Shown here: positions 37,181 through 45,483 of the stretch, one piece after another
Layout: each line of letters opens with the position of its first letter
How positions within the stretch are numbered: position 1 is the first letter of the stretch
DNA from: a virus
Reading direction: 5' to 3' (one strand)
IMG/VR virus record: IMGVR_UViG_3300009154_004663
Location: 1-55,939 of that record
DNA: 55,939 nucleotides
The notes under the pieces: model-generated
The model's database searches: none
Seen by the model: only the letters and a program-made list of their open reading frames with translations
Told to the model about the DNA's origin: nothing
Made by a program: the position numbers and the translations under genes

Positions 37181-38968
37181 ATGCACTTTAATACAAAATA
37201 TATTTTTCAGGGGGATTCAGAGGATGAGATTGTCAGAAAGACCAATTATAATTTTGGTCAGATTATATCTTTTGCTTGTGGTGTGGACGGACATTTTGGA
37301 CCCAAAGGATCAACCGGACAAATTGGGCCTTCCGGTAAGAAAGGGGCGGCCGGAATTTCCGGTCCAAGAGGATCTCTTTGGTTTAGACAAAATTTACAAC
37401 CGGATTCCAATTTAATAAATCCTGGGGATCTATGGATAGACACCTCAACTTTATATGGAGCGGTTAATTCTTTAAGTGCTACCGGAGCCTGGAATCCTAC
37501 TGGATACTCTGTTTTATTTTCTCCTTATTTTAAAACGTACGATGGTGTACTTGGACCTGGTCGTTTTTTTGATAAATATGCTATAGGTTTAAGCAATTCT
37601 GGTAAATTAATAGAGAGCGAGACAAGTTTGGTTTTTAGTGACAAAGATGTTTCTTTATTAGACTCTAATCCAAACAGAAGCAAATTAGTCATTTCAACTT
37701 TAGATCAATCTAGTAAACCTATATTATCTTTTATTAAGTCGAATAGAGTGGTGTCAGGTGGACCTTCTTTTTATTGGACCTCCCCAGGATCTTACTCTTT
37801 AACTTTTAAAACAGATTCAGACCTTTCAATAAACTCTCTCTTTTCAGCTAATTTATTTGCTCTAGGTCCTACTGGGAGTCCGAGTCTTTTAGCCAGTCCA
37901 TCCCTAAGCTTTTCTGGAAATTCTATGTCATTTTCTCAGTTAAGCCCTACCGGGGGAATTTATTTTAGCGGGACTGGAGATTTTTCTTTATATTCAAACA
38001 CCACAGTTGGATCAGGTTCAAATTTTGTAGTGAATTCCAATTTGATTTCAATCAGCTCCTCATATTTCAGTCTTTCTGCTTCATCCGCAGAATCCTCTTG
38101 GGTAGATATAAGCAGCACGGGGGGTACCCCAGGGGTTGGGTCTTATATTATGAATATTTCTAAAACCCCAACAACAAGTTTACCTAGCTCTACAGTTACT
38201 TCAGGAACATATCCAACTGTTTTAATTGATGCTAGTAAAAATAATTATGCACTAAATGTCTCACAGAAATTTACAGGTGGGGCTACCGCTTATACTATTT
38301 TTTCTTCTAGCCCCAGAAAATATGAGGTCTATTCAAATGCAGAGATCATAAACAAGCCTTTTGTTTCCCAAACGAAATTTGGTGCTATAAACCCCAGTGC
38401 TACCGGGGGAACCGGCGGACCTTATTTTTATCATGTTAAAAAGGTTTCAAGGGTTTATCAATTTTCTCCCCTTAGCTATCTGGGAACCATTGATTATTAT
38501 AGCAAAGCAACTGCCCAATATGTATATTATGGACTTGACCTTTCCAATCCAAATTATTGGCTCGGTAATGATATTATAGTACTTAGTCAGCGTTTGGTAT
38601 TTGGTGCGGTTTCAAACCCCTATATAAAAATACCAGGGTCTGAGATATTCTCTTACGGTGGATTCGAATCGAATAAAACTTATCGTATTATATTTGACGC
38701 TAACAACCCTTATTACACTTACTATAATACTCAAAGAAATACATATTCGATCGGAAGATTTAGAGGACTTATGTGGCAATCTTCCGCTGGGATATATCGT
38801 TTATCTTTTCCTTCTCGTATAGGTGTAGCAGGTTCTTATGGTGCTCATTATGTTGATATTACTTATGTGGACATTCCAGGATTAAGCCAGGGAAAAAGAG
38901 TTCTTTATAAATTATCTACCGGATCTGCTGGTTTTGCAATATTGGGCAATCAGCTTTTTGTAGAATAA
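37181..38968 (+). CDS. Collagen-like tail fibre, paralogue 3 of 3
   Basis: This 595-aa protein has a shared N-terminus EDEIVRKTNYNFGQIISF, collagen triplets GHFGPKGSTGQIGPSGKKG with GPRGSLWFRQ, then INPGDLWIDTS, a Ser-rich shaft and a Tyr-rich C-terminal domain. The ATG lies 7 nt after the stop of paralogue 2. The collagen-coding DNA (37300-37375) is locally GC-rich, as is usual for Gly/Pro codons. It is the last of the tandem fibres before the putative lysis genes. Confidence 0.82.
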   Translation: MHFNTKYIFQGDSEDEIVRKTNYNFGQIISFACGVDGHFGPKGSTGQIGPSGKKGAAGISGPRGSLWFRQNLQPDSNLINPGDLWIDTSTLYGAVNSLSATGAWNPTGYSVLFSPYFKTYDGVLGPGRFFDKYAIGLSNSGKLIESETSLVFSDKDVSLLDSNPNRSKLVISTLDQSSKPILSFIKSNRVVSGGPSFYWTSPGSYSLTFKTDSDLSINSLFSANLFALGPTGSPSLLASPSLSFSGNSMSFSQLSPTGGIYFSGTGDFSLYSNTTVGSGSNFVVNSNLISISSSYFSLSASSAESSWVDISSTGGTPGVGSYIMNISKTPTTSLPSSTVTSGTYPTVLIDASKNNYALNVSQKFTGGATAYTIFSSSPRKYEVYSNAEIINKPFVSQTKFGAINPSATGGTGGPYFYHVKKVSRVYQFSPLSYLGTIDYYSKATAQYVYYGLDLSNPNYWLGNDIIVLSQRLVFGAVSNPYIKIPGSEIFSYGGFESNKTYRIIFDANNPYYTYYNTQRNTYSIGRFRGLMWQSSAGIYRLSFPSRIGVAGSYGAHYVDITYVDIPGLSQGKRVLYKLSTGSAGFAILGNQLFVE

Positions 38969-39014
38969 TGGGAATAAGAATAAAAAATAGACAATAAACA
39001 AAAAAGAGATAAAT

Positions 39015-39278
39015 ATGATAAATCTAACAAAAAAAGAAAAGAAAGAGATCCTCAGATTTTCTAGTAATTATATAAATCTTCACAATGAAATAGTGAAGGT
39101 AGAAAGTGAAATAAAAAACCTAGAAGAAAGATCATCTGAGCTTATCCAAGATCTCGAAGCTTGCAGAGAAGAGGAGTCAAGATTCATGGAAGCACTAAAT
39201 AAAAAATATGGTGAAGGCCAAATAGATCCGATGAGTTTGTGTTGGAGCCAAAAAAAATTGATACAAAATGACTTATAA
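39015..39278 (+). CDS. Small coiled-coil protein
   Basis: This 87-aa protein is highly charged, with Lys/Glu-rich heptads (EIVKVESEIKNLEERSSELI, residues ~25-44) predicting a coiled coil. It lacks a signal or membrane segment. It overlaps the following membrane protein gene by 11 nt, so the two are translationally coupled and may act together. The start follows AAAAAGAGATAAAT, a weak purine-rich leader. Function unknown. Confidence 0.7.
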   Translation: MINLTKKEKKEILRFSSNYINLHNEIVKVESEIKNLEERSSELIQDLEACREEESRFMEALNKKYGEGQIDPMSLCWSQKKLIQNDL

Positions 39279-40101
39279 AAACGAAGAAGGAACCATTAAA
39301 TTTCTATCTAGCAGGCTCTTCTTAATAATTGCTATAGCGATTTTAATTATGCTGCTGCTAAGACAGTGTAAAGCAACATCATCGGCAGAAGCTGAAGCAA
39401 AAAGGGAGCATAACAACTATTTAGCCGAAATGGATAGCGTTAGATTAATTTCAAAAAGTAAAGATAAAGTTGTATACGAAAAATCCGCATTTGAAAGAAA
39501 GGTTTCTGAATTAACACAGAAAGAAAAGGATCTAATACATCAGCTTGAACTTAAATCTAATGGAAAGGGAACAACACCAAAAACTGTTATTCAAACGGTT
39601 ACCCAATATGTTGACACTTTTAGAAATATTGCAAGTAGTGTAGTCGAGGATACTAGCGGAGGGACATCTTTGACCTTTAAATACGAACCAAAATTGCCGG
39701 GTAATAATAAATTCTCTCTTACTGGTAAAACCCCTTATGTTATAGAATTTACAAGAAATCAAAAGGACACTGCAGAAGTTTTTGCTAAACTTAATCCAGG
39801 AAATACCGAGGTGTCCATGTCGCAGAATATTGATCTAGTAACTGGAATTTATAGGGATCCTAAATCAAAAAGACTTATGACTCGTGTTAGTACAACATAT
39901 CCTAATATGACTTTCAGTAGCATAAACTCTTTTGATATAACCGATAATCCAGATACCAGAGATATTATGAAGAAAGCTAGAAAAGAATGGGGCGTAGGAT
40001 TTACCATTGGATATGGAATAGCAGGTTCTTCAACAGGAATAAAAACAGGACTTATACTCGGTATTGGTCTTCATTATACGCCAAAGTGGCTTCAATTCTG
40101 A
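39268..40101 (+). CDS. Membrane-anchored periplasmic protein, candidate spanin
   Basis: This 277-aa protein has an N-terminal transmembrane anchor (residues 17-32, FLIIAIAILIMLLLRQ), then Cys34, a charged coiled-coil region (~40-95, with KSAFERKVSELTQKEKDLIH), a beta domain, and a C-terminal glycine-rich hairpin (GVGFTIGYGI, GLILGIGLHYTPKW) ending in Phe. The layout, inner-membrane anchor, periplasmic coil and membrane-seeking C-terminus, is like that of envelope-spanning lysis proteins, and similar small membrane proteins occur in phages of Bacteroidota (DUF6808-like; recollection, not checked). No endolysin or holin is visible next to it, so the spanin role is a hypothesis. Confidence 0.65.
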   Translation: MTYKNEEGTIKFLSSRLFLIIAIAILIMLLLRQCKATSSAEAEAKREHNNYLAEMDSVRLISKSKDKVVYEKSAFERKVSELTQKEKDLIHQLELKSNGKGTTPKTVIQTVTQYVDTFRNIASSVVEDTSGGTSLTFKYEPKLPGNNKFSLTGKTPYVIEFTRNQKDTAEVFAKLNPGNTEVSMSQNIDLVTGIYRDPKSKRLMTRVSTTYPNMTFSSINSFDITDNPDTRDIMKKARKEWGVGFTIGYGIAGSSTGIKTGLILGIGLHYTPKWLQF

Positions 40102-40117
40102 AAATAATTAAAACTGA

Positions 40118-42361
40118 ATGTCTTATAGCACAACCTCTAAATTTGTTCAACTTACTCCGTATTTACTTATGGAGTACATGTATGCTTCTACACCCACGCC
40201 AGAGGCTCACTTCACCAATACCGGAACAGATGTAGTTGGGTATGATAAATTGGTGAATGGATTTAGAGGAAATTCTATCCAGATATTTAACCCTAAAACA
40301 AACTTTTCTATAACTCAGAATTCACCACAGAATAGTGTGGTTAAGATATCTGAAAATTCTTTCGTTACCCTTGATTCGAATTTAATTATTCCGTTTAATG
40401 ATTACTCTGAAAATTTAACTAAATCGGATAATCTGCCGGTTAATTTCCAGTACAATCTTAGTGTTGTTTATGATAGCATTAGATACCATTTAAGAGCTGG
40501 ATATGTGCTTCAAAATATAGATGGTATCATACTAGGTGTTGAGTATCAAGATGCTAATACAGACTATGTTACGATGTCTCAGATCCTTTTAAAGAAGGGA
40601 ACTGAGCAAGATTATGTGCTCAATCCGAATCCAGTTACAATTGGAGCTGATATTTATGACAAGTATTTTGAAATAAAAATACCATCTCTTAAGAGCATGA
40701 ATGACACTTATCTGTCAACTGCTCCAGCTTTTCAACCACAATCACTTGGAGCTTTATTAAGTGGCAGCGGTAATGGTTTTTATTATGGAGCTCCAATGAG
40801 AATATCTGTTTGGCAGGTACAGAGCACGGATAGTTATGATGGATATGCTAGATACAACTGTGCTCGTGCTGCTCTTTTATCCCTCGAGGAGCAAGATCCA
40901 TTTGGGAATATTGGTGCTGTTATACAAGAGTCTGATAAAGGTCAATTCTTCGAGTACTTTGCTACAGATAGCGATGGCTTTATAGAGGATTTTATACTCT
41001 TCCAGAATTCAATAGGAAACAGCTACTATATAAATCATCAGATAGAAGTTTTAGAACAAATAGGAGCAGCTCTTATAGAGACATCTAAATTTGATTCGGT
41101 TCAAACCACAGCCTATGATAGTCCTAGCTATTATAGACCAATAGTTAGAAATGCTGCCTATTCATCTGCTTTTGTTCTAAGGTACACAATGTCTTTAGTT
41201 AATAGCAAGGATCAAACCAGAACAGTTAGAGTTGCAACCTACACCTCCGACGATCCTGCAAAATGGGGGATGACAATAACACCTATACAGTTAAGTAAAT
41301 ATCCTCAGATCCAAAAAATTTACAATAGAATATTCAGTCAACCTCAGATAAAACTTGGCGGATCTAATACACCGCAAAGTAAAGAGGTTTATAAATTTAC
41401 CAATGTTTTCATCCAGCAATACTACGTTACTGCCTCTATGAGTAATCTAGCTCTTCAGGATGGTGTTCTCACCGAAGATTCAAGTTCTTCTCAGAATCTA
41501 GCTTTAGGGAATGGAAAATTGACTATATCCATTTCACCTTTTGATAATTATTACAAATTTAAATTTCTTAAGGGTGGAACAGATGGAGATGCAGTTGCAA
41601 TGGATTTAAGTAGTTCCCCTTATTATATTTCTTTTATAGATGATAGTGGGAAAAAGAGCTATATACCATCACTTTCAGATACCACTATAGCAGTTCCTTC
41701 TATGGGGGAGCTGGCTTTTAAAGTTGATGAATCTAATTCTGCTAAAATTATTCAATTTTCAGATGATAGATTTTTTATTACCAGCGGAGGAGGAAATTCA
41801 ACAGGAGCAACTGCAGGAACAAATCTAATGGGAGTTGCGGGTGCGACAGGAGCGAGCGTATCGTCCGCGGTAGCGCAGAGTTCGAGCGCCAGCGTAATGT
41901 ATTGGGGTTACTGGAAAGAGCACGGGGATTCAGATCCTGAGGTAACAACTAACGCTATTAAAGAAGCTAACTCTTTAGCCAATCCACAATTAATAACTAT
42001 TAAACAGACAGGAACTAGTTCTAATAAAGGAGCAACTGGATCCTCACAGACAGGAAGCTCCGGAGATATAATGTACCTAAGTGAAAATCCAACCGATTTT
42101 ACGGAGGTTTCAAATAGCGCGGGATCAACAATAACGATTAAACAATCTGCAACACAGACCCAAACAGGGAAGGCTCCTGATCCTATAGTTATTTACGAAA
42201 AAATTGGAACTGGAGTTAATTCGGCAGGAATGATTGAACCGATAGTGGTTAAACCCCCTAAACCCATTATACAAACAATAAAACCAGCATACGTTCCTCC
42301 CACAGTAACAGCATACACCAAAGGTGGAAGTGTAACTGCTATACCAAATGAAGAAGTTTAA
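40118..42361 (+). CDS. Virion structural protein next to tail-tube-like gene
   Basis: This 747-aa protein starts MSYSTTSKFVQLTPYLLMEY. The N-terminal ~480 residues are globular, mixed alpha/beta with many Tyr, Asn and Gln. From ~555 it becomes low-complexity (TGATAGTNLMGVAGATGASV, SSASVMYWGYW), then Thr/Ser-rich with Lys-Gln repeats (LITIKQTGTSS, ITIKQSATQTQ) and a Pro-rich end (VKPPKPIIQTIKP). DNA at 41836-41896 is strikingly GC-rich. It is followed 3 nt later by a tail-tube-fold gene. It does not look like a classical gp18 sheath. A tail-tube cap, connector or decoration role is possible. Confidence 0.68.
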   Translation: MSYSTTSKFVQLTPYLLMEYMYASTPTPEAHFTNTGTDVVGYDKLVNGFRGNSIQIFNPKTNFSITQNSPQNSVVKISENSFVTLDSNLIIPFNDYSENLTKSDNLPVNFQYNLSVVYDSIRYHLRAGYVLQNIDGIILGVEYQDANTDYVTMSQILLKKGTEQDYVLNPNPVTIGADIYDKYFEIKIPSLKSMNDTYLSTAPAFQPQSLGALLSGSGNGFYYGAPMRISVWQVQSTDSYDGYARYNCARAALLSLEEQDPFGNIGAVIQESDKGQFFEYFATDSDGFIEDFILFQNSIGNSYYINHQIEVLEQIGAALIETSKFDSVQTTAYDSPSYYRPIVRNAAYSSAFVLRYTMSLVNSKDQTRTVRVATYTSDDPAKWGMTITPIQLSKYPQIQKIYNRIFSQPQIKLGGSNTPQSKEVYKFTNVFIQQYYVTASMSNLALQDGVLTEDSSSSQNLALGNGKLTISISPFDNYYKFKFLKGGTDGDAVAMDLSSSPYYISFIDDSGKKSYIPSLSDTTIAVPSMGELAFKVDESNSAKIIQFSDDRFFITSGGGNSTGATAGTNLMGVAGATGASVSSAVAQSSSASVMYWGYWKEHGDSDPEVTTNAIKEANSLANPQLITIKQTGTSSNKGATGSSQTGSSGDIMYLSENPTDFTEVSNSAGSTITIKQSATQTQTGKAPDPIVIYEKIGTGVNSAGMIEPIVVKPPKPIIQTIKPAYVPPTVTAYTKGGSVTAIPNEEV

Positions 42362-42364
42362 TAG

Positions 42365-42913
42365 ATGATACTAAATCCCAGATTAAATAGTTTTTATTTC
42401 AATTTTCCTAAAGGATTCTTTAGTGAAAGAGTTGTTTCCAAATATGAGAAATATATTAAAAAACAACCTATTCCATTTGATAGCGTTCAGCAATACGTAA
42501 ACAGCACTATACAGTCAATAGGTGTCCCTGGGATGGCTATAGATTCAGTTGAGCAGATAAGACAATTTGGGAAGAGAATTAGCTACAAAAGCTCAACACC
42601 TATACAGGATCTTTTCTCAAAGGATTTCACCATAAATTTTAAAAACACTGATGGTTTTATCAATTATTTCATAATGCTAGATACCGTGTTGGACTTTTTG
42701 AACTTTGAAAATCCACAGGTCAGAATCCCAGCTCTTCCGCTTAGAATAATGGACAATGAGGGTAATGTAGTAGTTTCAGTGACCTTTTTAGAGGTTATCT
42801 TCTCAAGCTTTTCTAATATGGATCTAAATTATTCTAATAATAATGCCACACCTCAATCCTTTAGTGTTGGGTTTAAATGTAACTATATAGACATAGTTCT
42901 TGAATCCAAATAA
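42365..42913 (+). CDS. Tail-tube-fold protein (gp19/gp54-like)
   Basis: This 182-aa protein has a contractile-tail tube pattern: an N-terminal arm with QSIGVPGMAIDSVEQI, a FTINFKNTDGFINYFIML strand-helix unit, IPALPLRIMDNEGNVVVSVT, and the hallmark end in which a strand (FSNMDLNYSNNNATPQSFSV) leads to GFKCNYIDIVLE. The size is close to T4 gp19 (163 aa). Because no sheath gene is adjacent, it could be the tube itself or a tube-initiator such as gp48/gp54. It is the last structural gene before the small-gene block. Confidence 0.7.
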   Translation: MILNPRLNSFYFNFPKGFFSERVVSKYEKYIKKQPIPFDSVQQYVNSTIQSIGVPGMAIDSVEQIRQFGKRISYKSSTPIQDLFSKDFTINFKNTDGFINYFIMLDTVLDFLNFENPQVRIPALPLRIMDNEGNVVVSVTFLEVIFSSFSNMDLNYSNNNATPQSFSVGFKCNYIDIVLESK

Positions 42914-42921
42914 GATATATA
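42914..42921 (+). promoter_or_regulatory. GATATATA promoter-like element
   Basis: GATATATA lies immediately after the stop of the tube-like gene and 29 nt upstream of the 76-aa gene, beginning the small-gene/RuvC block. The intervening leader is nearly all A and T. Confidence 0.6.
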
Positions 42922-42942
42922 GAATAAATAAAAACTAAAAAC

Positions 42943-43173
42943 ATGAGAACTTTTAGCGAAAAAATAAACGAAATGAAGTACTCCCAGCCTTTTGGGGATC
43001 AAAAAGTACAGATGAAAAATCTTTTGGTTGCTGCAGCAGGTAATGACCAAAGAGTTTTGAATGATATAGTGGAGTGCATGACGGAAGAGCAAATGAAAAA
43101 GTGTTTCGAAAAACTTTCTAAAACTTACGGATACGTTGGCGAATATGGCCAAATAGTAAATCCCTCAATGTAA
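42943..43173 (+). CDS. Small protein with capsid-targeting-like N-terminus
   Basis: This 76-aa protein begins MRTFSEKINEMKYSQP. The first ten residues closely mimic the T4 internal-protein capsid-targeting sequence (MKTYQEFIAE), including an IxE prohead-protease-type site (Ile8-Asn9-Glu10). The rest is helical and charged (LNDIVECMTEEQMKKCFEKL). The stop overlaps the next start by one base. I do not recognise a family. If the leader is real, the mature ~66-residue product would be packaged with the DNA; otherwise it is just a small early protein. Confidence 0.72.
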   Translation: MRTFSEKINEMKYSQPFGDQKVQMKNLLVAAAGNDQRVLNDIVECMTEEQMKKCFEKLSKTYGYVGEYGQIVNPSM

Positions 43174-43523
43174 TGAATAAAATGGAACATCTCAGGGAAT
43201 TTGATTTTTTTTCTATGGGTAAACAGCAATCACCTGACGAAAATAAGCTCGGGCTTTTTATAAGAAATAATTATAGTAGAATAGCTTCGACATTTAGTCA
43301 TATAGGGGAAGGTCTTAATATAGATGATATTGAGGCTCAGACTGATCTCATGTTTATTGTTAGCTATAGCCCACCCCATGAGGAGATGCCATCCAGAATT
43401 TCTTATCTTGTAGATGCCATAACAGAAAGAATGAAATCTCTTATAGGTGACCCAATGTTATCTTGGAGATTTGGCCATGACGATCCTTTTACAATCAGAT
43501 TTATACTGAGTAAACCCCTTTAA
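43173..43523 (+). CDS. Conserved small protein, unknown function
   Basis: This 116-aa protein starts MNKMEHLREFDFFSMGKQQS; the ATG overlaps the upstream stop codon, and a second in-frame ATG is 9 nt further on. It is mixed alpha/beta: HIGEGLNIDDIEAQTDLMFI, a VDAITERMKSLIGDP helix and a final DDPFTIRFILSK strand. No catalytic motif or membrane segment is seen. It is directly coupled to the RuvC-like gene (next ATG follows its TAA), so it may work with the nuclease, but this is only context. Confidence 0.7.
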   Translation: MNKMEHLREFDFFSMGKQQSPDENKLGLFIRNNYSRIASTFSHIGEGLNIDDIEAQTDLMFIVSYSPPHEEMPSRISYLVDAITERMKSLIGDPMLSWRFGHDDPFTIRFILSKPL

Positions 43524-44240
43524 ATGTTAAGCACTTATCAAAATACAGTAGGCATAGATTTCTCCATAAATTCTCCGGCTTTTTGCTGTTTTAAGGATGG
43601 AAAATACATTTGGGGATCTTTAACAAGATCTGATAGATCTGCAGAGTCACATTTAAAAAATTCAAAGAAGCCTTTTTCTGTTCTTGATTCTGAAGATGAT
43701 TTTAATATTTATTTTCTTGATAAAAAAGAACTTCCTGAAGACTACACAGGAAGGGAAAGAATTAAGATAGTTTATTTCTTAGATATAGTAGAATCCTTCT
43801 GGAGCAGCATATTAGAAGTTATGGGAGACTGTGAATTTTCAGTGGCAATGGAAGGACTTAGCTTTTCATCAAACGGAAATTCTTTAATCGACATTTCGAT
43901 GGCTACTGCTCTTCTAAGAGAAAAGATAATTAATAGGGTAGGCGTTGAAAATTTTTATGTTTTTTCTCCCACCGCTATTAAAAAATATGCCCTTAAGGGG
44001 AATGCAAAGAAAGATGAACTTTATGAGACTCTTTGCAATTTAAAAGACACTGAAACAAATTTAGAGAAATTTACTAGTATATTAGAAGTCAATAAATCTG
44101 AGTGGATAACACCAGCTAAGGCTATAAATAAACCTATTGACGACATTGTGGACGCAACCTGGATAAACTTGTATTTAAAAAATCAATTAAAAGAAATTAA
44201 TGGAAAACTTGAAGCAAAACTTGAACCAATTCTCAACTAA
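43524..44240 (+). CDS. RuvC-like Holliday-junction resolvase/nuclease
   Basis: This 238-aa protein has the RNase H-like RuvC layout: first acidic residue in VGIDFSINSPAF (Asp12), second in SVAMEGLSFSSNGNS (Glu110), an FSPTAIKKYALKGNAKKDEL segment typical of RuvC-type resolvases, and a C-terminal IDDIVDATWINLYL with Asp206, Asp207 and Asp210. These acidic residues bind metal for DNA cleavage. It is likely to resolve branched replication or recombination intermediates before packaging, the job of gp49 endonuclease VII in T4. It lies just upstream of gp32 and the UvsY/UvsW block, consistent with that role. Confidence 0.82.
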   Translation: MLSTYQNTVGIDFSINSPAFCCFKDGKYIWGSLTRSDRSAESHLKNSKKPFSVLDSEDDFNIYFLDKKELPEDYTGRERIKIVYFLDIVESFWSSILEVMGDCEFSVAMEGLSFSSNGNSLIDISMATALLREKIINRVGVENFYVFSPTAIKKYALKGNAKKDELYETLCNLKDTETNLEKFTSILEVNKSEWITPAKAINKPIDDIVDATWINLYLKNQLKEINGKLEAKLEPILN

Positions 44241-44403
44241 CACCTCCTCTACCCAATCCCGCACTAACAATCAAGATCATCCCAGATCTACGGAGGAAAT
44301 CGAATCATCAGTATTCTCAACGTCTTTTTGCAAAAAAGAAATATCCAAAAGGGTAAGTTGCAATTCCTGTGCTATGTCCAAGAGTTTAGAACACATTGAT
44401 TGA
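44200..44403 (+). CDS. Possible small Ser/Thr/Asn-rich protein
   Basis: A 67-residue frame starts inside the end of the RuvC-like gene (41-nt overlap) and fills most of the gap before gp32. It begins MENLKQNLNQFSTNTSSTQS, and its second half has three cysteines (FCKKEISKRVSCNSCAM). In T4, small genes such as 33 and 59 lie near gene 32, so a small regulator here would not be surprising, but I see no similarity. It could be a non-coding leader. Low confidence. Confidence 0.4.
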   Translation: MENLKQNLNQFSTNTSSTQSRTNNQDHPRSTEEIESSVFSTSFCKKEISKRVSCNSCAMSKSLEHID

Positions 44404-44435
44404 ACAAAAATATAACTTAGTAAATAATAAAGGAA

Positions 44436-44472
44436 ACAAAAGTAAAACAAAAAGTAAAAAAACAAAAGTAAA
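44436..44472 (+). promoter_or_regulatory. A-rich triple repeat in gp32 leader, possible autoregulatory operator
   Basis: Three near-identical tandem copies of ACAAAAGTAAA (44436-44446, 44447-44458 with one extra A, 44462-44472) lie just upstream of the gp32 start at 44477. The leader is almost free of G and C and should be unstructured. T4 gp32 represses its own translation by binding cooperatively to an unstructured A/U-rich leader, so this repeat is a good candidate for an equivalent operator. Confidence 0.5.
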
Positions 44473-44476
44473 TTTT

Positions 44477-45430
44477 ATGAGTTTAGACATTTTCAACCTC
44501 GACGCAGACTCTTTAGTAACTAAGAGCGCATCAAACAAATCAGGAGATTTAGAATTTTACAAACCTTATCCAGAAGACGGAAAGGACGGAGTTTACAAAT
44601 CTTTAATTAGATTTATTCCAAATCCAATCAATCCGGCTAAATCAAAAATCCACAAGTACTACGTTTACTTAAAGGATCCAGTTTCTGGAAACAGTTTTTC
44701 TGCTGACTGTCCTTCAACAGTTGGTAAGAAGTCAATTTTAAAAGATCTTTTCTGGAAGCTTAAGAATTCTCATTCTGCAGCTGATCAGGAGCTTGCTAAG
44801 CAGTTTTCTAGGAAAGAGGATTACTATTCATTGGTTCAAATCGTTCAGGACAAAAACAAGCCAGAACTAGAAGGAAAGATTATGATCTTCAAATTTGGTA
44901 AAAAGTTGAACGATCTTATTGAAGCACAACTTCAACCAGAGTATGGAGAAAAGTGTAATCCTTTCGATCTTTTTGAAGGAAGAGAATTTGCAGTTCATAC
45001 TAGAAAAGTAGGCGAGTGGAACAACTACGATCTTTGCTCTTTCGTCGGAGAAAGAACCCCGATTAAAATCAGCGGTACTCAGATGAAGAAATCCCAAGAT
45101 GACATGAACACAATTTTGGAGTATCTTAAATCTGCTCCCCAAAACTTATCATCTTTTGATTATAAAGATTGGGATGATGAATTAACCGAAAAGGTTATGA
45201 GTGTTATTAGAAACACAGTTCCAGAAGCTAGAATCGTTAACGAAATAGTTGGATCAGTTTCAAATTCTTCTAGCTCATACAGCGAGCCTGCTAAAAGAGA
45301 AAGCTCGCCAAGTTCTGAAATTTATTCAGACGTGGTAAGCAACACTAAAGCACCATCAGCTCCGAAAAAAGAGGAATCTACAAAAGGCTCTTCATTATCT
45401 TCATTAGAAGATCTTTACAGCGATCTTTAA
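44477..45430 (+). CDS. 32: Single-stranded DNA-binding protein gp32
   Basis: This 317-aa protein from MSLDIFNLDADSL has the gp32 layout: a short N-terminal arm, an OB-type core with KIHKYYVYLKDPVSGNSF, ILKDLFWKLKNS, YYSLVQIVQDKNKPELEGKI and MIFKFGKKLNDLIEAQL, the last closely matching the T4 ENEGKVFKYRFGKKI region. A Ser/Lys-rich linker precedes an acidic C-terminal peptide (SSLEDLYSDL) that recruits partners in the family. The Cys/His zinc module of T4 gp32 is not visible. I chose the ATG at 44477, because an upstream in-frame ATG at 44396 would translate the A-rich leader into a Lys/Asn string. A terminator follows the stop. Confidence 0.88.
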   Translation: MSLDIFNLDADSLVTKSASNKSGDLEFYKPYPEDGKDGVYKSLIRFIPNPINPAKSKIHKYYVYLKDPVSGNSFSADCPSTVGKKSILKDLFWKLKNSHSAADQELAKQFSRKEDYYSLVQIVQDKNKPELEGKIMIFKFGKKLNDLIEAQLQPEYGEKCNPFDLFEGREFAVHTRKVGEWNNYDLCSFVGERTPIKISGTQMKKSQDDMNTILEYLKSAPQNLSSFDYKDWDDELTEKVMSVIRNTVPEARIVNEIVGSVSNSSSSYSEPAKRESSPSSEIYSDVVSNTKAPSAPKKEESTKGSSLSSLEDLYSDL

Positions 45431-45446
45431 TAAACAAACACCTAAT

Positions 45447-45475
45447 GGGACAGTTCCAAGGACTGTCCCTTTTTT
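45447..45475 (+). terminator. Rho-independent terminator after gp32
   Basis: An 8-bp perfect stem, GGGACAGT (45447-45454) with ACTGTCCC (45462-45469), a 7-nt loop and a run of six T residues follow the gp32 stop by 16 nt. It would limit read-through from the highly expressed gp32 gene into the primase gene, which begins only 9 nt after the T-run. Confidence 0.9.
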
Positions 45476-45483
45476 AATTTTTT

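Noticed and set aside
40118-42361. Assignment of the 747-aa protein as tail sheath (gp18)
   Set aside because: I could not see sheath-type motifs; only its place next to a tube-fold gene suggested it.
44396-44476. An in-frame ATG 81 nt upstream of the chosen gp32 start
   Set aside because: The added residues (mostly Lys, Asn, Ser) are just the translation of the A-rich repeat leader; MSLDIFNLD at 44477 is a natural gp32-like start.
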